Source: Winogradskyella helgolandensis
GTDB lineage: Bacteria > Bacteroidota > Bacteroidia > Flavobacteriales > Flavobacteriaceae
Direction: 5' to 3'
DNA: 64,000 bases
NCBI RefSeq assembly: GCF_013404085.1
Contig: NZ_JABFHO010000001.1
Location: 2,739,001-2,803,000 of the forward strand
The position numbers and the translations under genes are program-made. The notes below the pieces were generated by a model. That model was not told where the DNA came from. It made no database searches and saw only the letters and a list, made by a program, of their open reading frames with translations. Positions 52,898 to 62,827 of the stretch are shown here, in pieces; position 1 is the first letter of the stretch, and each line of letters begins with the position of its first letter.

Positions 52898-53536
52898 TTA
52901 ATGAGTCGCTAAATAAGCAGCAGTCCCTTTAGCATTGGCTTGCATGGCGTCTTTACCTTCTTCCCAGTTTGCAGGACAAACTTCACCTTTTTCTTGTACG
53001 TGTGTTAAGGCATCAATGATTCTCAAGTATTCGTTAACGTTTCTACCTAATGGCATGTTGTTAACGCTTTCGTGTTGGATGGTTCCTTCTTCGTCAATGA
53101 TGTATGTTGCTCTGTACGTAACGTTATCACCTTCAACTGTTACCAATCCTGTTTCTTCATCAAATTGTTCGTTGAAGATATCTAAGATCCCTAAAGCTGA
53201 AGCTAAGTTACGGTTAGAATCTGCTAAGATTGGGTAGGTTACCCCTTCAATTCCACCATTATCTTTAGACGTGCTTAACCAAGCAAAGTGTACTTCGGCT
53301 GTATCACAAGATGCACCGATTACGATGGTGTTTCTTTTTTCGAATTCACCTAAAGCCGCTTGAAAAGCATGTAATTCTGTTGGACATACAAAAGTGAAAT
53401 CTTTTGGGTACCAGAATAATACTACTTTTTTGTTGTTGTTTTTTGCTTCTTCAAGAACGTTCACTTTAAAAGTGTCGCCCATATCATTCATTGCGTTTAC
53501 GTTTAAATCTGGAAATTGTCTTCCTACTAATGCCAT
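52898..53536 (-). CDS. 2-Cys peroxiredoxin (AhpC/TSA family)
   Basis: 212 residues, typical 2-Cys Prx: peroxidatic Cys51 in DFTFVCPTELHAF, resolving Cys187 in GEVCPANWEEG, catalytic Arg in NNMPLGRNVNEYLR. It reduces H2O2 and organic peroxides; the electron donor is probably the co-transcribed thioredoxin. An OxyR-like element at 53636-53650 and a TATCTTTG -7 box (53576-53583, minus strand) lie upstream. Confidence 0.95.
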   Translation of the reverse strand: MALVGRQFPDLNVNAMNDMGDTFKVNVLEEAKNNNKKVVLFWYPKDFTFVCPTELHAFQAALGEFEKRNTIVIGASCDTAEVHFAWLSTSKDNGGIEGVTYPILADSNRNLASALGILDIFNEQFDEETGLVTVEGDNVTYRATYIIDEEGTIQHESVNNMPLGRNVNEYLRIIDALTHVQEKGEVCPANWEEGKDAMQANAKGTAAYLATH

Positions 53537-53575
53537 GTTTTTATAGTTTTAAAATTGGTTATTAATTTTCGACTA

Positions 53576-53650
53576 CAAAGATACTTTTCATTAGTGAATT
53601 AATACGTTAAGCAAATTTTAATTTTTAATAAAGCAATAGTTTTTGACTAT
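53576..53650 (-). promoter_or_regulatory. Promoter region of the peroxiredoxin operon with OxyR-like site
   Basis: On the minus strand the -7 box is TATCTTTG (53583-53576). ATAG-TTTTTGA-CTAT at 53636-53650 has ATAG-N7-CTAT spacing and shares CAATAGTTTTT with the katG upstream element. Confidence 0.5.
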
Positions 53651-53678
53651 GATGTATTTTGATTGTAATAATTAAAAA

Positions 53679-55148
53679 CTATTTATTCTTTAGCATCTTA
53701 ATTTTAAGATTTAAGGCTGCAAATACTAATGTGGTGAATGGACTTAAGTAGTTAAAAATAGCATAGCCAATGTATTCGCCCACACCGACACCAAGAACAC
53801 CACTTTGGTAAGCACCACAGGTATTCCAAGGAATGAGGACAGAGGTTACGGTTCCAGAATCTTCGAGTGTACGACTTAAGTTTTCAGGAGCTAAGCCTTT
53901 ATCCTCATAGGCTTGTTTAAACATTTTTCCTGGAATAACAATCGCTAAATATTGATCTGAAGCGACAATATTAAGTCCTATACAACTTAACACGGTACTT
54001 GCAAATAATCCAAAAATAGACGTTGCTATAGATAATAAGGCTTTTGTGATTCGGGCTAGAGCTCCGATGCCATCCATGATGCCACCAAAAATCATGGCAC
54101 AAATGATTAAGTAGATGGTCCAAAGCATGCCTTCCATACCACCAGCAGAGAAGAGATCATTTAATTTTTCGTTGTCTGTAACAATAGCTGTATCTGTGAG
54201 GATTGAATTTATAATGGCTGTAAATTTAGAATCGGACAGCCCTTCTAGAATAGGAGCTTGAAAAACGAAAGCGAAAATAATCGCTAATACAATTCCAGAT
54301 GCTAAGGCTAATAACGGTTTTGTTTTTAATAGTATTAAAGCCACAACAGCAATAGGAACTAGAAATAACCAAGGAGAGATATTAAAGGTGCTGTCTATAG
54401 AAGCGAGGAGGTTACTGATATCTGCACTTCCTGTGGGATCAATATTAAAACTAATAATTCCAAAAACAATTAAGGTAATTATAATCGTTGGCACCGTTGT
54501 AATGGCCATATATTTAATATGCGTAAATAAATCGGTACCTGCCATAGCAGGAGCTAAATTGGTGGTGTCACTTAAAGGAGACATTTTATCTCCAAAATAG
54601 GCACCAGAAATCACGGCTCCGGCAATCATCCCCGGATTAATGCCTAAAGCGGTTCCGATACCCACTAGGGCAATACCAACGGTTGCCGAGGTGGTCCACG
54701 AACTTCCTGTGGCAATGGAGATGACAGCTGCTATAATCACGGAAGCGGGTAAGAATATTTCGGGACTTAACACTTGCAAGCCATAATAGACCATAGCTGG
54801 AATTACTCCACTAACGAGCCAAGTGCCGGCTAAGGCTCCGACTAAGAATAGAATCATGATAGGTACAAAAACACTTCTCAAGTTTTCCCAAATCTCTTTG
54901 AGCATGGTCTTAAACGTCACTTTATTATAAAGGCCGACCACAGCAGCAATACCACCACCTAATACTAAAATAATTTGATTGGTATAGGCGCCAAACCATT
55001 CTTGGTCTTCAACGAAAAATATGTTATAAGCTAATAGTCCAACTAAAATGACAACCGGTATTAAAGCTTCAAGAAAACTAAGTTCTTTATTATTTATAAT
55101 TTTTTGATCTTCTATTTGAATCTCACTTAGTTCGTCGTTTTCTTGCAT
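53679..55148 (-). CDS. nhaC: NhaC-family Na+/H+ antiporter
   Basis: 489 residues with about 11-12 transmembrane helices. Family motifs: IATGSSWTTSATVGIALVGI, YFGDKMSPLSDTTNLAPAMA and DSGTVTSVLIPWNTCGAYQS. It exchanges Na+ for H+ (some relatives exchange malate/lactate or use other cations). An N-terminal cytoplasmic acidic stretch precedes TM1. Transcribed alone; an intrinsic terminator of the upstream gene lies at 55230-55273. Confidence 0.9.
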   Translation of the reverse strand: MQENDELSEIQIEDQKIINNKELSFLEALIPVVILVGLLAYNIFFVEDQEWFGAYTNQIILVLGGGIAAVVGLYNKVTFKTMLKEIWENLRSVFVPIMILFLVGALAGTWLVSGVIPAMVYYGLQVLSPEIFLPASVIIAAVISIATGSSWTTSATVGIALVGIGTALGINPGMIAGAVISGAYFGDKMSPLSDTTNLAPAMAGTDLFTHIKYMAITTVPTIIITLIVFGIISFNIDPTGSADISNLLASIDSTFNISPWLFLVPIAVVALILLKTKPLLALASGIVLAIIFAFVFQAPILEGLSDSKFTAIINSILTDTAIVTDNEKLNDLFSAGGMEGMLWTIYLIICAMIFGGIMDGIGALARITKALLSIATSIFGLFASTVLSCIGLNIVASDQYLAIVIPGKMFKQAYEDKGLAPENLSRTLEDSGTVTSVLIPWNTCGAYQSGVLGVGVGEYIGYAIFNYLSPFTTLVFAALNLKIKMLKNK

Positions 55149-55229
55149 TTTCGTTCGGTTTAGTGTCGTAATGTTACGATTTTGTTAAGCCAAATGCAAA
55201 TGCAATACAAATGATAGAATATGACGCCA

Positions 55230-55273
55230 AAAAAAGGTTAGACGCTTACTGTTATATAAGCATCTAACCTTTA
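55230..55273 (-). terminator. Terminator of the PLP lyase gene
   Basis: AAAGGTTAGACGCTTA and TAAGCATCTAACCTTT form a 16-bp stem with one mismatch, closed by an 8-base loop, and T-rich on the minus strand. Confidence 0.85.
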
Positions 55274-55295
55274 ATAAAATACGTGTGATTTTAGC

Positions 55296-56495
55296 TTAGG
55301 GAATATTTAATTCTTCCATGCAGGCTTTCATGGTTTTATAAGTGCGTTCAATATCGGCATCTAAACCAATTGAAAATCGAATTAAACCATCGCTTAAGCC
55401 CATGGCTTCTTGTTCCTCATCAGGGATTTCGGAAGAGGTAGAACTTCCTGGTGCGCTGAATAAGGTTTTGTAGAAGCCTAAACTCACGGCTAAATAGCCT
55501 AGGTTACGTTCTTGCATGAGTTCCATTAAGGCATTGGCCTTCTCTAATGTGCCTACATCAATGGTCATCATACCACCAAAACCATATTTTTCATTCATCA
55601 TGGATTTGAATAAGTTATGCGATGGGTGAGAGGCTAAACCTGGATATACCGTTTTTAAACCGTCCTTTTCAAATCGTTCAGCTAAATAGGTCGCATTATA
55701 ACTGTGTTGCATCATTCTAATATGCAAGGTTCTTAGATTTTTTAAAACCGAAGCCGAACGCAGACTATCCATCGTCGATCCTAATAGCATGGCAGCACCA
55801 CTGTTGACGTTTCGTAAATCGTCTATGAGTTCTTGCGTACCACAAACCACTCCGCCAACGGTATCTGACGAGCCATTGATGAATTTGGTTAAACTGTGTA
55901 CAACAATATCGGCACCCAAATTAATTGGTGAAATGGATAATGGAGAAAAGGTATTGTCCACCACTAATTTAAGGTTGTGTTTTTTTGCTAATTCAGCCAA
56001 ACCCTTGATGTCTGCCACTTCTAATAATGGGTTACTAACAGACTCGCAATACAGCACTTTTGTTTTTGGGGTAATAGCGGCTTCAACAGTTTCTAACTTC
56101 GTGATGTCAACAAACGTGGTGTTGATACCCAAACGCGGTGTAAAGTTCTTTAAGAAGGCATAGGTTCCTCCGTAAATGGTTCTGCTGCTTACGACATGGT
56201 CTCCAGCATCACAAAGTTGCAAAATGACAGGTGTAATGGCTCCCATTCCAGAGGCGGTTACTGTTGCTGTTTCTGTACCTTCCATAGCCGCTAAGGCTTC
56301 GCCTAAGTATAAGTTAGACGGTGAGGAATGACGTGAGTATAAATAACAACCATCTGCATTCCCTTCAAAGGTGTCGAACATGGTTTTTGCCGATAAAAAG
56401 GTATAGGTTGATGAATCTGAAATGGATGGGTTGACACCACCAAATTCTCCAAAGTATTGTAGGTCTTGTATATTGTTTGCAGGTTTAAAAGTCAT
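55296..56495 (-). CDS. Cys/Met metabolism PLP enzyme (methionine gamma-lyase-like)
   Basis: Start taken at MTFKPANNIQDLQYFGE (56495); the longer frame adds 17 unlike residues. 399 residues, PLP fold type I: GMGAITPVILQLCDAGDHVV, YCESVSNPLLEVADIKGLA, and the PLP Lys in VVHSLTKFINGSSDTVGG. Family members are methionine gamma-lyase or cystathionine gamma-synthase/lyase; the conserved Cys of true methionine gamma-lyases is not obvious, so the exact reaction is open. Divergent from the Lrp gene, its probable regulator. Confidence 0.88.
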   Translation of the reverse strand: MTFKPANNIQDLQYFGEFGGVNPSISDSSTYTFLSAKTMFDTFEGNADGCYLYSRHSSPSNLYLGEALAAMEGTETATVTASGMGAITPVILQLCDAGDHVVSSRTIYGGTYAFLKNFTPRLGINTTFVDITKLETVEAAITPKTKVLYCESVSNPLLEVADIKGLAELAKKHNLKLVVDNTFSPLSISPINLGADIVVHSLTKFINGSSDTVGGVVCGTQELIDDLRNVNSGAAMLLGSTMDSLRSASVLKNLRTLHIRMMQHSYNATYLAERFEKDGLKTVYPGLASHPSHNLFKSMMNEKYGFGGMMTIDVGTLEKANALMELMQERNLGYLAVSLGFYKTLFSAPGSSTSSEIPDEEQEAMGLSDGLIRFSIGLDADIERTYKTMKACMEELNIP

Positions 56496-56707
56496 GTGTT
56501 TATTTTTATTGTTTTTAATGGTCACATGCAATTCGCTATTTACCATCTCTTTTAAGGCGATAAGATTTTGAATATGCTCGTGTCATAATAATTTTATTAA
56601 GTGTTTATGTATTTCAAATCTCGATATATTTAGATGATTAATCAATAGGTGCTTTGATTTATGGTTTAATAATCTACATAAGTTAATTTTAATAGATTTA
56701 TTATCGC

Positions 56708-56715
56708 TAAATTTG
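56708..56715 (+). promoter_or_regulatory. Probable -7 box of the Lrp-type regulator
   Basis: TAAATTTG fits TAnnTTTG, 35 bp before the ATG. No good -33 TTG at the usual spacing. Confidence 0.45.
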
Positions 56716-56750
56716 AGTATTGTGTCATTATTTCCGAAAAAACAGCACTT

Positions 56751-57209
56751 ATGATTTTTGATACCACAGACCGAAAACTTCTTTCTTTACTTCAAGCGGA
56801 TAGTAAACAAACCAATAAAGCGTTATCACTTCAGTTAGATTTATCTGTAACTGCTGTTTATGAGCGCATTAGAAAACTTGAAAAGAGCGGCATTGTAAAG
56901 CAGTATGTTGCTTTGGTAGATAAAAGTAAAGTGCAAAAGGATTTTGTTGCTTTTTGCCATGTGAAATTGGTGCAACATTCACAAGAGTATGTGGTGATGT
57001 TTGAGCGTGAAGTGAATCAACTTAACGAGGTTTTAGAATGCTATCATCTTAGTGGTGATTATGATTATCTGCTCAAAGTTTTAGTAAAAGACATGAAAGC
57101 GTTTAGGGAGTTTATGGTTGAGAAATTAACAAAGATCAACCACATTGGGAGTACCCATAGTATGTTTATGATTAATGAAGTGAAGCATACCACAGCGATT
57201 TCACTTTAA
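56751..57209 (+). CDS. Lrp/AsnC-family regulator
   Basis: 152 residues: N-terminal HTH (LLSLLQADSKQTNKALSLQL, DLSVTAVYERIRKLEKSGIV) and C-terminal RAM/ligand domain (YHLSGDYDYLLKVLVKDMKA, THSMFMINEVKHTTAISL). It probably senses an amino acid and controls the divergent PLP lyase gene and itself. Cytoplasmic. Confidence 0.92.
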   Translation: MIFDTTDRKLLSLLQADSKQTNKALSLQLDLSVTAVYERIRKLEKSGIVKQYVALVDKSKVQKDFVAFCHVKLVQHSQEYVVMFEREVNQLNEVLECYHLSGDYDYLLKVLVKDMKAFREFMVEKLTKINHIGSTHSMFMINEVKHTTAISL

Positions 57210-57379
57210 AATTAGGCGTAATTCGTTGCATTTTGAGCGTGTTTCAATTTTGTTTTTCACAATAATTTTAAGCTTAAAAGCATTTATAATGTGTTAGTTG
57301 CGTTATTTATTTCCGTTTTGGAGTCGTTTTTGTTAAAAAGTTAGAGAATGTATTTATTTAAATTTTCTAATTTTACACT

Positions 57380-58150
57380 ATGAAATACACTGAAATAAAG
57401 GATTTGTATAAGTATATTTTTAAATCCTATGACAAGCCATTTCTAAAAGAGCACATTGAAAAGTTTATGGAGCTCGACGAATATTTGCCTTATAGCTCTA
57501 CGTTTTTTTGTGTCACTAATACACAAGATTTAACCTTTGAATATATTAGTAAAAATTTTACAACCTGCTTAGGTCTTGATGTTAATGATTTAAAGACCAT
57601 GGGTATGCGTTACTTATGGAGTAGAATTCACCCAGAAGATATAGATGCTTGGTTAAATGCGCTAAACCGCTTAATGGAGTTTACACTTGGTGAGATTCCT
57701 GAAGAAAAGCGAAAGGACGCCAATTACACTTGGAATTTTAGACTAAAAAACAGTGATGATGTTTATGTTAATATCATTCAGAATACCACACCATTAGTCT
57801 TTGATACTGATGGTAAACCTATCATTGGATTAGCCCATTACACGGTTTTAGATCCTCATATAAAAATGGAAATAACCGCATCAGCTAAAATGCTAAATGC
57901 TAATAATGAATATGAAACCTTATTTTTTGATAACTTTTCGCAGAAATTATTGAATGACGGCATTAGTAATAGAGAGCGCGATATTATTAGGTTACTCGTG
58001 TTAAATCAATCCAGTAAAGAAATCTCTAAAAAGCTGAGTATTAGTCCACATACGGTAAATACTCACCGAAGAAATATATTGAAGAAACTTAATATTTCAT
58101 CGACTGGCGAACTCATTGGTATGTTAAAGATGAATCAATTTCTGTTATAA
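57380..58150 (+). CDS. LuxR-type regulator with PAS-like sensor
   Basis: 256 residues. Residues about 30-170 form a PAS-like domain (TFEYISKNFTTCLGLDVNDL, SRIHPEDIDAWLNALNRLME). The C-terminal HTH is GISNRERDIIRLLVLNQSSK, EISKKLSISPHTVNTHRRNI. No receiver domain. Signal unknown. Confidence 0.9.
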   Translation: MKYTEIKDLYKYIFKSYDKPFLKEHIEKFMELDEYLPYSSTFFCVTNTQDLTFEYISKNFTTCLGLDVNDLKTMGMRYLWSRIHPEDIDAWLNALNRLMEFTLGEIPEEKRKDANYTWNFRLKNSDDVYVNIIQNTTPLVFDTDGKPIIGLAHYTVLDPHIKMEITASAKMLNANNEYETLFFDNFSQKLLNDGISNRERDIIRLLVLNQSSKEISKKLSISPHTVNTHRRNILKKLNISSTGELIGMLKMNQFLL

Positions 58151-58226
58151 AAGCGAAAAATACTTAATTTAAGTATTGCCAAGTCATATATTAATATGCA
58201 ATTTTGTAGAGCTATAAATCAAGGGG

Positions 58227-58279
58227 AAAATAGGTCCATTTTTTTAATTGTACTAACAATTAAAAGTTTGGGCCTATTT
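58227..58279 (+). terminator. Terminator-like imperfect hairpin after the LuxR gene
   Basis: AAATAGGTCC ... TTTTTTAATTGT and ACAATTAAAAGTTTGGGCCTATTT form an imperfect stem. The gene-free stretch 58151-58476 holds this hairpin and nothing else I can name. Confidence 0.5.
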
Positions 58280-58476
58280 CATATACAAGATTGTGGTTTA
58301 TAACATTGCACGTCGATAAATGTCGTTACTTAATTATGGCCTACTTTAAATTAAAGAAATATGAGGATGTCTATCTTTTATTTATTTTAAAAGCAACCAT
58401 TCTTACTATTTTTGCGTCTATTCAGGTAAAGGGTGTAATTTAACATCTATCAATTTCTAAAATCAAACACCGAATC

Positions 58477-60072
58477 ATGAGCAAGAAAATTTTACTTACA
58501 TTCTGTATTACCTTATTATTAGCATCATGTGCTAGTGTAAAAAAACACAATATACAAGTTACAACATTACATCCAGTAGAAGATTTACACGAAGACATAG
58601 ACAAGGTTTATGAGCAACTGCAACGTCACCATCCGCATTTGTACCAGTTTACATCTAAGGAGGTTTTAGATTATAAATTTGATAGCTTAAAAAAAGCCAT
58701 TGATGAACCAATGGATAGTAGGACACTTTACAAACAATTAGCAGCTGTAACTAAATATGTTGGTCAAGGCCATTTGTCATTATCTCCACCAAGTATTAAG
58801 TTTACTAAAAAAGAACGTCAAGCATTAAATAAATCTAAATTTGATATTAATAATTTAAATTTTGAATCCGTAGATGATAAACTCATTATTGTTAACGCTA
58901 GAGGTAATGACTCTATTTATGATAATGCCGAAGTTTTAAAAATTGAAGACGAAAAGGCTAAGGATTTAATTGATCGTTATAAAAAAATTATAGCTTCTGA
59001 CGGTTACAATACCACCTTCTATAATAGATACACTGGGACGCGTTTTATGTCGTTATATGTAAAAGATAAAGGTCGTTTTGATAGCCTTACGTTTACCTTA
59101 AGAAATTTGGATTCTACATTCGTGAAAATGTATAAACGTGTTTTAGTAAAGGATACTACTGCACTTAAGAAAGATATGATTACATCAGATTCTTTAACGC
59201 CAAAACCGAAGCTTACTAAAGCTGAACGTAAAGCAAAAAAAACAGAAAATAAAGCTCGAAAAAAATATAATCAAATATACGGATATGACCGTGTTAAAGA
59301 TGAATATGCGCGTAATTTAGACTTTATAGGTAAGGATAGTACAGTCGCCTTATTGAAAATTAGAGGATTTACATATGGCAACTATAAAGCTTTTTACGAT
59401 GAGACTTTTAAAACCATAGATTCACTAAAAACGGAAACCTTAATTATTGATTTACGAAACAATTTTGGTGGAGGTTTAGATCAAATCACTTATTTATATT
59501 CATACCTCACCGATGACAATTTTAAGATGATTAATCCAAGTGAAGTGAATTCAAGAACTCCATTTCTAAAAAGTATGATTAGTAATTCACCTAACGTGAT
59601 TAAAGGTGTTTTTGTTTTAGCGGCACCTGTAATTGCGACTTTAGAAGTTCTTAGAACAGAAAAAAAAGAGGGTGTTCTATATTACAAGCTTAGATCTTCT
59701 AAAGAGCAAGAGCCCAAACCTTTAAATTTTAAAGGTAAAATCTATGTCTTAATTAATGGGAATTCGTTTTCTGCATCCGCTGTCTTGTCAGCTAAATTGC
59801 ATGGCAAAAAACGCGCTACTTTTGTAGGTGAAGAAACAGGGGGAGCTTACAACGGCACAGTTGCTGGTATGTATAAATTTTATAATTTACCACATACTAA
59901 AGTACGAGCTAGAATACCTCTAGTATATATGGGGCCTAATAATCAAACTCCGATTGACGGTTATGGTGTAAAACCAGATGTAGAAATTTTGCCAAGTTAT
60001 AAGGATCGCTTGCAATCCGTTGATCCAGAATTAGAATGGATTTTGGAAGATATAGAAGAAAAGCATAAATAG
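58477..60072 (+). CDS. S41-family peptidase, lipoprotein
   Basis: 531 residues with lipobox (MSKKILLTFCITLLLASC). S41 domain: LIIDLRNNFGGGLDQITYLY, INGNSFSASAVLSAKLHGKK (nucleophilic Ser in FSASA) and FVGEETGGAYNGT. A basic insert (TKAERKAKKTENKARKKYNQ) at about residues 245-265 is unusual for an exported protein. It probably degrades envelope proteins. Unrelated in detail to the cassette S41 peptidase at 20482. Confidence 0.9.
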   Translation: MSKKILLTFCITLLLASCASVKKHNIQVTTLHPVEDLHEDIDKVYEQLQRHHPHLYQFTSKEVLDYKFDSLKKAIDEPMDSRTLYKQLAAVTKYVGQGHLSLSPPSIKFTKKERQALNKSKFDINNLNFESVDDKLIIVNARGNDSIYDNAEVLKIEDEKAKDLIDRYKKIIASDGYNTTFYNRYTGTRFMSLYVKDKGRFDSLTFTLRNLDSTFVKMYKRVLVKDTTALKKDMITSDSLTPKPKLTKAERKAKKTENKARKKYNQIYGYDRVKDEYARNLDFIGKDSTVALLKIRGFTYGNYKAFYDETFKTIDSLKTETLIIDLRNNFGGGLDQITYLYSYLTDDNFKMINPSEVNSRTPFLKSMISNSPNVIKGVFVLAAPVIATLEVLRTEKKEGVLYYKLRSSKEQEPKPLNFKGKIYVLINGNSFSASAVLSAKLHGKKRATFVGEETGGAYNGTVAGMYKFYNLPHTKVRARIPLVYMGPNNQTPIDGYGVKPDVEILPSYKDRLQSVDPELEWILEDIEEKHK

Positions 60073-60121
60073 TAGGCTTCAATAATGAGATTTAAAATTC
60101 GTAAATCATTAATCAAAATTG

Positions 60122-60129
60122 TACTTTTG
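60122..60129 (+). promoter_or_regulatory. -7 box of lpdA
   Basis: TACTTTTG fits TAnnTTTG and lies 37 bp before the ATG of lpdA. Confidence 0.55.
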
Positions 60130-60165
60130 CAGGCATTATATTTAATCAGATAAACACAATTCTTT

Positions 60166-61566
60166 ATGAAATCATACGATGTAGCCATAATTGGTTCTGG
60201 ACCTGGAGGTTATGTAGCAGCCATTCGTTGCGCACAATTAGGCATGAAAACAGCGATTATTGAAAAATATTCAACACTTGGTGGTACGTGCTTAAACGTA
60301 GGTTGTATTCCAAGTAAAGCCTTATTAAGTTCTTCACATCATTACGAAGAAGCTACTAAACATTTTGAAGATCATGGTATCGAAATTCCTGGCGAGATCA
60401 AAGTGAATCTCGAAAAGATGATTGGTCGTAAGCAAGCCGTTGTAGACCAAACGACTGGAGGTATTGATTTCTTAATGAAGAAAAATAACATCGATGTTTT
60501 TGAAGGCTTAGGATCTTTTATAGATGCGACACATATTAAGATAGAAGGGAAGGATGCGCAAGAGATTGAAGCAAAAAAGATCATTATTGCAACTGGATCT
60601 AAACCTTCAACATTACCTTTTATTACTTTAGATAAAGAACGCGTCATAACATCAACGGAAGCTTTAAAATTAAAAGAAATTCCAAAACATCTCATTATCA
60701 TTGGTGGTGGAGTTATTGGTTTAGAGCTAGGACAAGTGTATCGTCGTTTAGGTGCTGAGGTGACTGTTATTGAATATATGGACCGAATTTTACCAACGAT
60801 GGATGCTGGTTTGTCTAAAGAATTAAATAAAGTCTTTAAGAAAGCCAAATGCAAAATGATGTTGTCTCATAAAGTGCAGTCTGTAGAGCGCAATGGAGAT
60901 GAGGTTATTGTAAAAGCTGAAAACAAAAAAGGTGAGGTTGTAGAATTTAAAGGCGATTACTGTTTAGTGTCTGTTGGTCGTAAACCATATACCGCTGGCT
61001 TAAATGCTGAAGCTGCAGGTGTAAAATTAAATGATAGAGGTCAAGTTGAAGTAAACGAACATTTACAAACATCTGCATCAAATATTTATGCGATTGGTGA
61101 TGTTATTAAAGGAGCGATGTTAGCACACAAAGCGGAAGAAGAAGGTGTTTTTGTAGCTGAAACGATGGCAGGACAAAAACCACATATCGATTATAATTTA
61201 ATTCCAGGAGTGGTTTATACATGGCCAGAAGTGGCTGCTGTTGGTAAAACAGAAGACCAATTAAAAGCAGATAATGTAGAGTATAAAGTGGGGCAGTTTC
61301 CATTTAGAGCTTTAGGTCGTGCAAGAGCCAGTGGAGATATCGATGGCTTTGTAAAAATCTTAGCCGATAAAACCACAGATGAAGTTTTAGGAGTTCATAT
61401 GATTGGTGCACGTTGTGCCGATTTAATTGCAGAAGCTGTAACCGCTATGGAATTTAGAGCATCCGCAGAAGATATTTCACGCATGTCTCATGCACACCCA
61501 ACATTTGCAGAAGCTGTAAAAGAAGCCGCTTTAGCAGCAACAGACGATAGAGCATTACACGTTTAG
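60166..61566 (+). CDS. lpdA: Dihydrolipoyl dehydrogenase
   Basis: 466 residues. FAD motif IIGSGPGGYVAAI (residues 8-20), redox disulfide in GGTCLNVGCIPSK (Cys42, Cys47), NAD motif IIIGGGVIGLELG, FAD motif 2 YAIGDVIKGAMLAHKAEEEG, and the C-terminal catalytic HAHPTFAEAVKEA. It is the E3 component that reoxidises lipoamide in pyruvate, 2-oxoglutarate or branched-chain dehydrogenase complexes. It shares a transcript with fabV 10 bp downstream. Confidence 0.96.
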   Translation: MKSYDVAIIGSGPGGYVAAIRCAQLGMKTAIIEKYSTLGGTCLNVGCIPSKALLSSSHHYEEATKHFEDHGIEIPGEIKVNLEKMIGRKQAVVDQTTGGIDFLMKKNNIDVFEGLGSFIDATHIKIEGKDAQEIEAKKIIIATGSKPSTLPFITLDKERVITSTEALKLKEIPKHLIIIGGGVIGLELGQVYRRLGAEVTVIEYMDRILPTMDAGLSKELNKVFKKAKCKMMLSHKVQSVERNGDEVIVKAENKKGEVVEFKGDYCLVSVGRKPYTAGLNAEAAGVKLNDRGQVEVNEHLQTSASNIYAIGDVIKGAMLAHKAEEEGVFVAETMAGQKPHIDYNLIPGVVYTWPEVAAVGKTEDQLKADNVEYKVGQFPFRALGRARASGDIDGFVKILADKTTDEVLGVHMIGARCADLIAEAVTAMEFRASAEDISRMSHAHPTFAEAVKEAALAATDDRALHV

Positions 61567-61576
61567 ACTATAATAT

Positions 61577-62767
61577 ATGATAATAGAACCAAGAACTAGA
61601 GGGTTTATATGTTTAACATCGCACCCAACGGGATGTGAAAAAAATGTATTAGATCAGATAGACTATATAAAATCAAACCTAACAACTAATGGGCCTAAAA
61701 AGGTCTTAGTTATTGGAGCATCAACAGGCTTTGGCTTAGCATCAAGAATTACAAGTGCTTACGGCTCTAACGCTTCAACCATTGGAGTGTTTTTTGAAAA
61801 GCCACCTACTGAAGGGCGTCCAGCGTCACCAGGTTGGTATAACAGTGCTGCTTTTGAAACGCAAGCACATAAAGATGGCTTGTATGCTAAGAGTATTAAT
61901 GGTGATGCATTTTCAAATGAAATTAAAGCACAAACTTTAAAATTGATTCAAGACGACTTAGGGAAGATTGATATGTTGATTTACAGTTTGGCGTCACCAG
62001 TAAGAACGCATCCAGATACCGGAGAGCGTTTTAAATCTGTTTTGAAACCTATTGGAGAAACATTTACTAATAATACGGTTGATTTTCATACAGGAGTCGT
62101 GAAAGAAATATCCATAGAACCATGTTCAGGTGATGATATTGACAATACGATTGCCGTAATGGGAGGTGAAGATTGGCAAATGTGGATTGACCTTTTAAAA
62201 TCGGCTGATGTATTATCTGAAGATTTTAAAACGGTTGCTTACTCTTATATTGGCCCTTCATTAACCGAAGCTGTTTATAGAAAAGGAACGATTGGTCGTG
62301 CCAAAGATCATTTAGAAGCAACCGCTTTTAAAATTACGGATTCATTAAAAGACATTAACGGAAAAGGTTATGTGTCTGTAAATAAGGCTTTAGTAACGCA
62401 GGCGAGTTCTGCAATTCCGGTCATTCCATTATACATTTCATTGTTGTATAAGGTGATGAAAGAAGAAGGCATTCACGAGGGTTGTATAGAGCAAATAGAA
62501 CGTTTATTTAACGAACGTTTATATGCTGAAGATTTACAATTAGATGCGCAAGGTAGAATCCGTGTGGACGATTGGGAAATGCGCGATGATATTCAAGCAA
62601 AAGTATTAGAGCTCTGGAAAGAAGCGACTACTGAAACCTTACCGGAAATTGGTGATTTAGAGGGTTATAAAACGGATTTCTTTAATCTCTTTGGTTTCGA
62701 TGTTGAAGGTGTCGATTATGATAAAGATGTGGATGAAATGGTTGCGATTCCTGGATTGCAAGCTTAA
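61577..62767 (+). CDS. fabV: Trans-2-enoyl-ACP/CoA reductase FabV
   Basis: 396 residues, the usual FabV length. NAD motif VLVIGASTGFGLASRI (about residues 44-59), ASPGWYNSAAFE, SLASPVRTHPDTGE, and the catalytic Tyr-x8-Lys in VYRKGTIGRAK. It reduces trans-2-enoyl thioesters in fatty-acid synthesis; FabV enzymes are triclosan-resistant as a family. Terminator at 62782-62810. Ten bp behind lpdA. Confidence 0.95.
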   Translation: MIIEPRTRGFICLTSHPTGCEKNVLDQIDYIKSNLTTNGPKKVLVIGASTGFGLASRITSAYGSNASTIGVFFEKPPTEGRPASPGWYNSAAFETQAHKDGLYAKSINGDAFSNEIKAQTLKLIQDDLGKIDMLIYSLASPVRTHPDTGERFKSVLKPIGETFTNNTVDFHTGVVKEISIEPCSGDDIDNTIAVMGGEDWQMWIDLLKSADVLSEDFKTVAYSYIGPSLTEAVYRKGTIGRAKDHLEATAFKITDSLKDINGKGYVSVNKALVTQASSAIPVIPLYISLLYKVMKEEGIHEGCIEQIERLFNERLYAEDLQLDAQGRIRVDDWEMRDDIQAKVLELWKEATTETLPEIGDLEGYKTDFFNLFGFDVEGVDYDKDVDEMVAIPGLQA

Positions 62768-62781
62768 CATAATCTTATTTG

Positions 62782-62810
62782 AAAAGCGAACTTATTGAGT
62801 TCGCTTTTTT
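62782..62810 (+). terminator. Terminator after fabV
   Basis: AAGCGAACT and AGTTCGCTT pair around a 5-base loop, followed by a T-run. Confidence 0.9.
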
Positions 62811-62827
62811 AATTTAATTACGTTGTA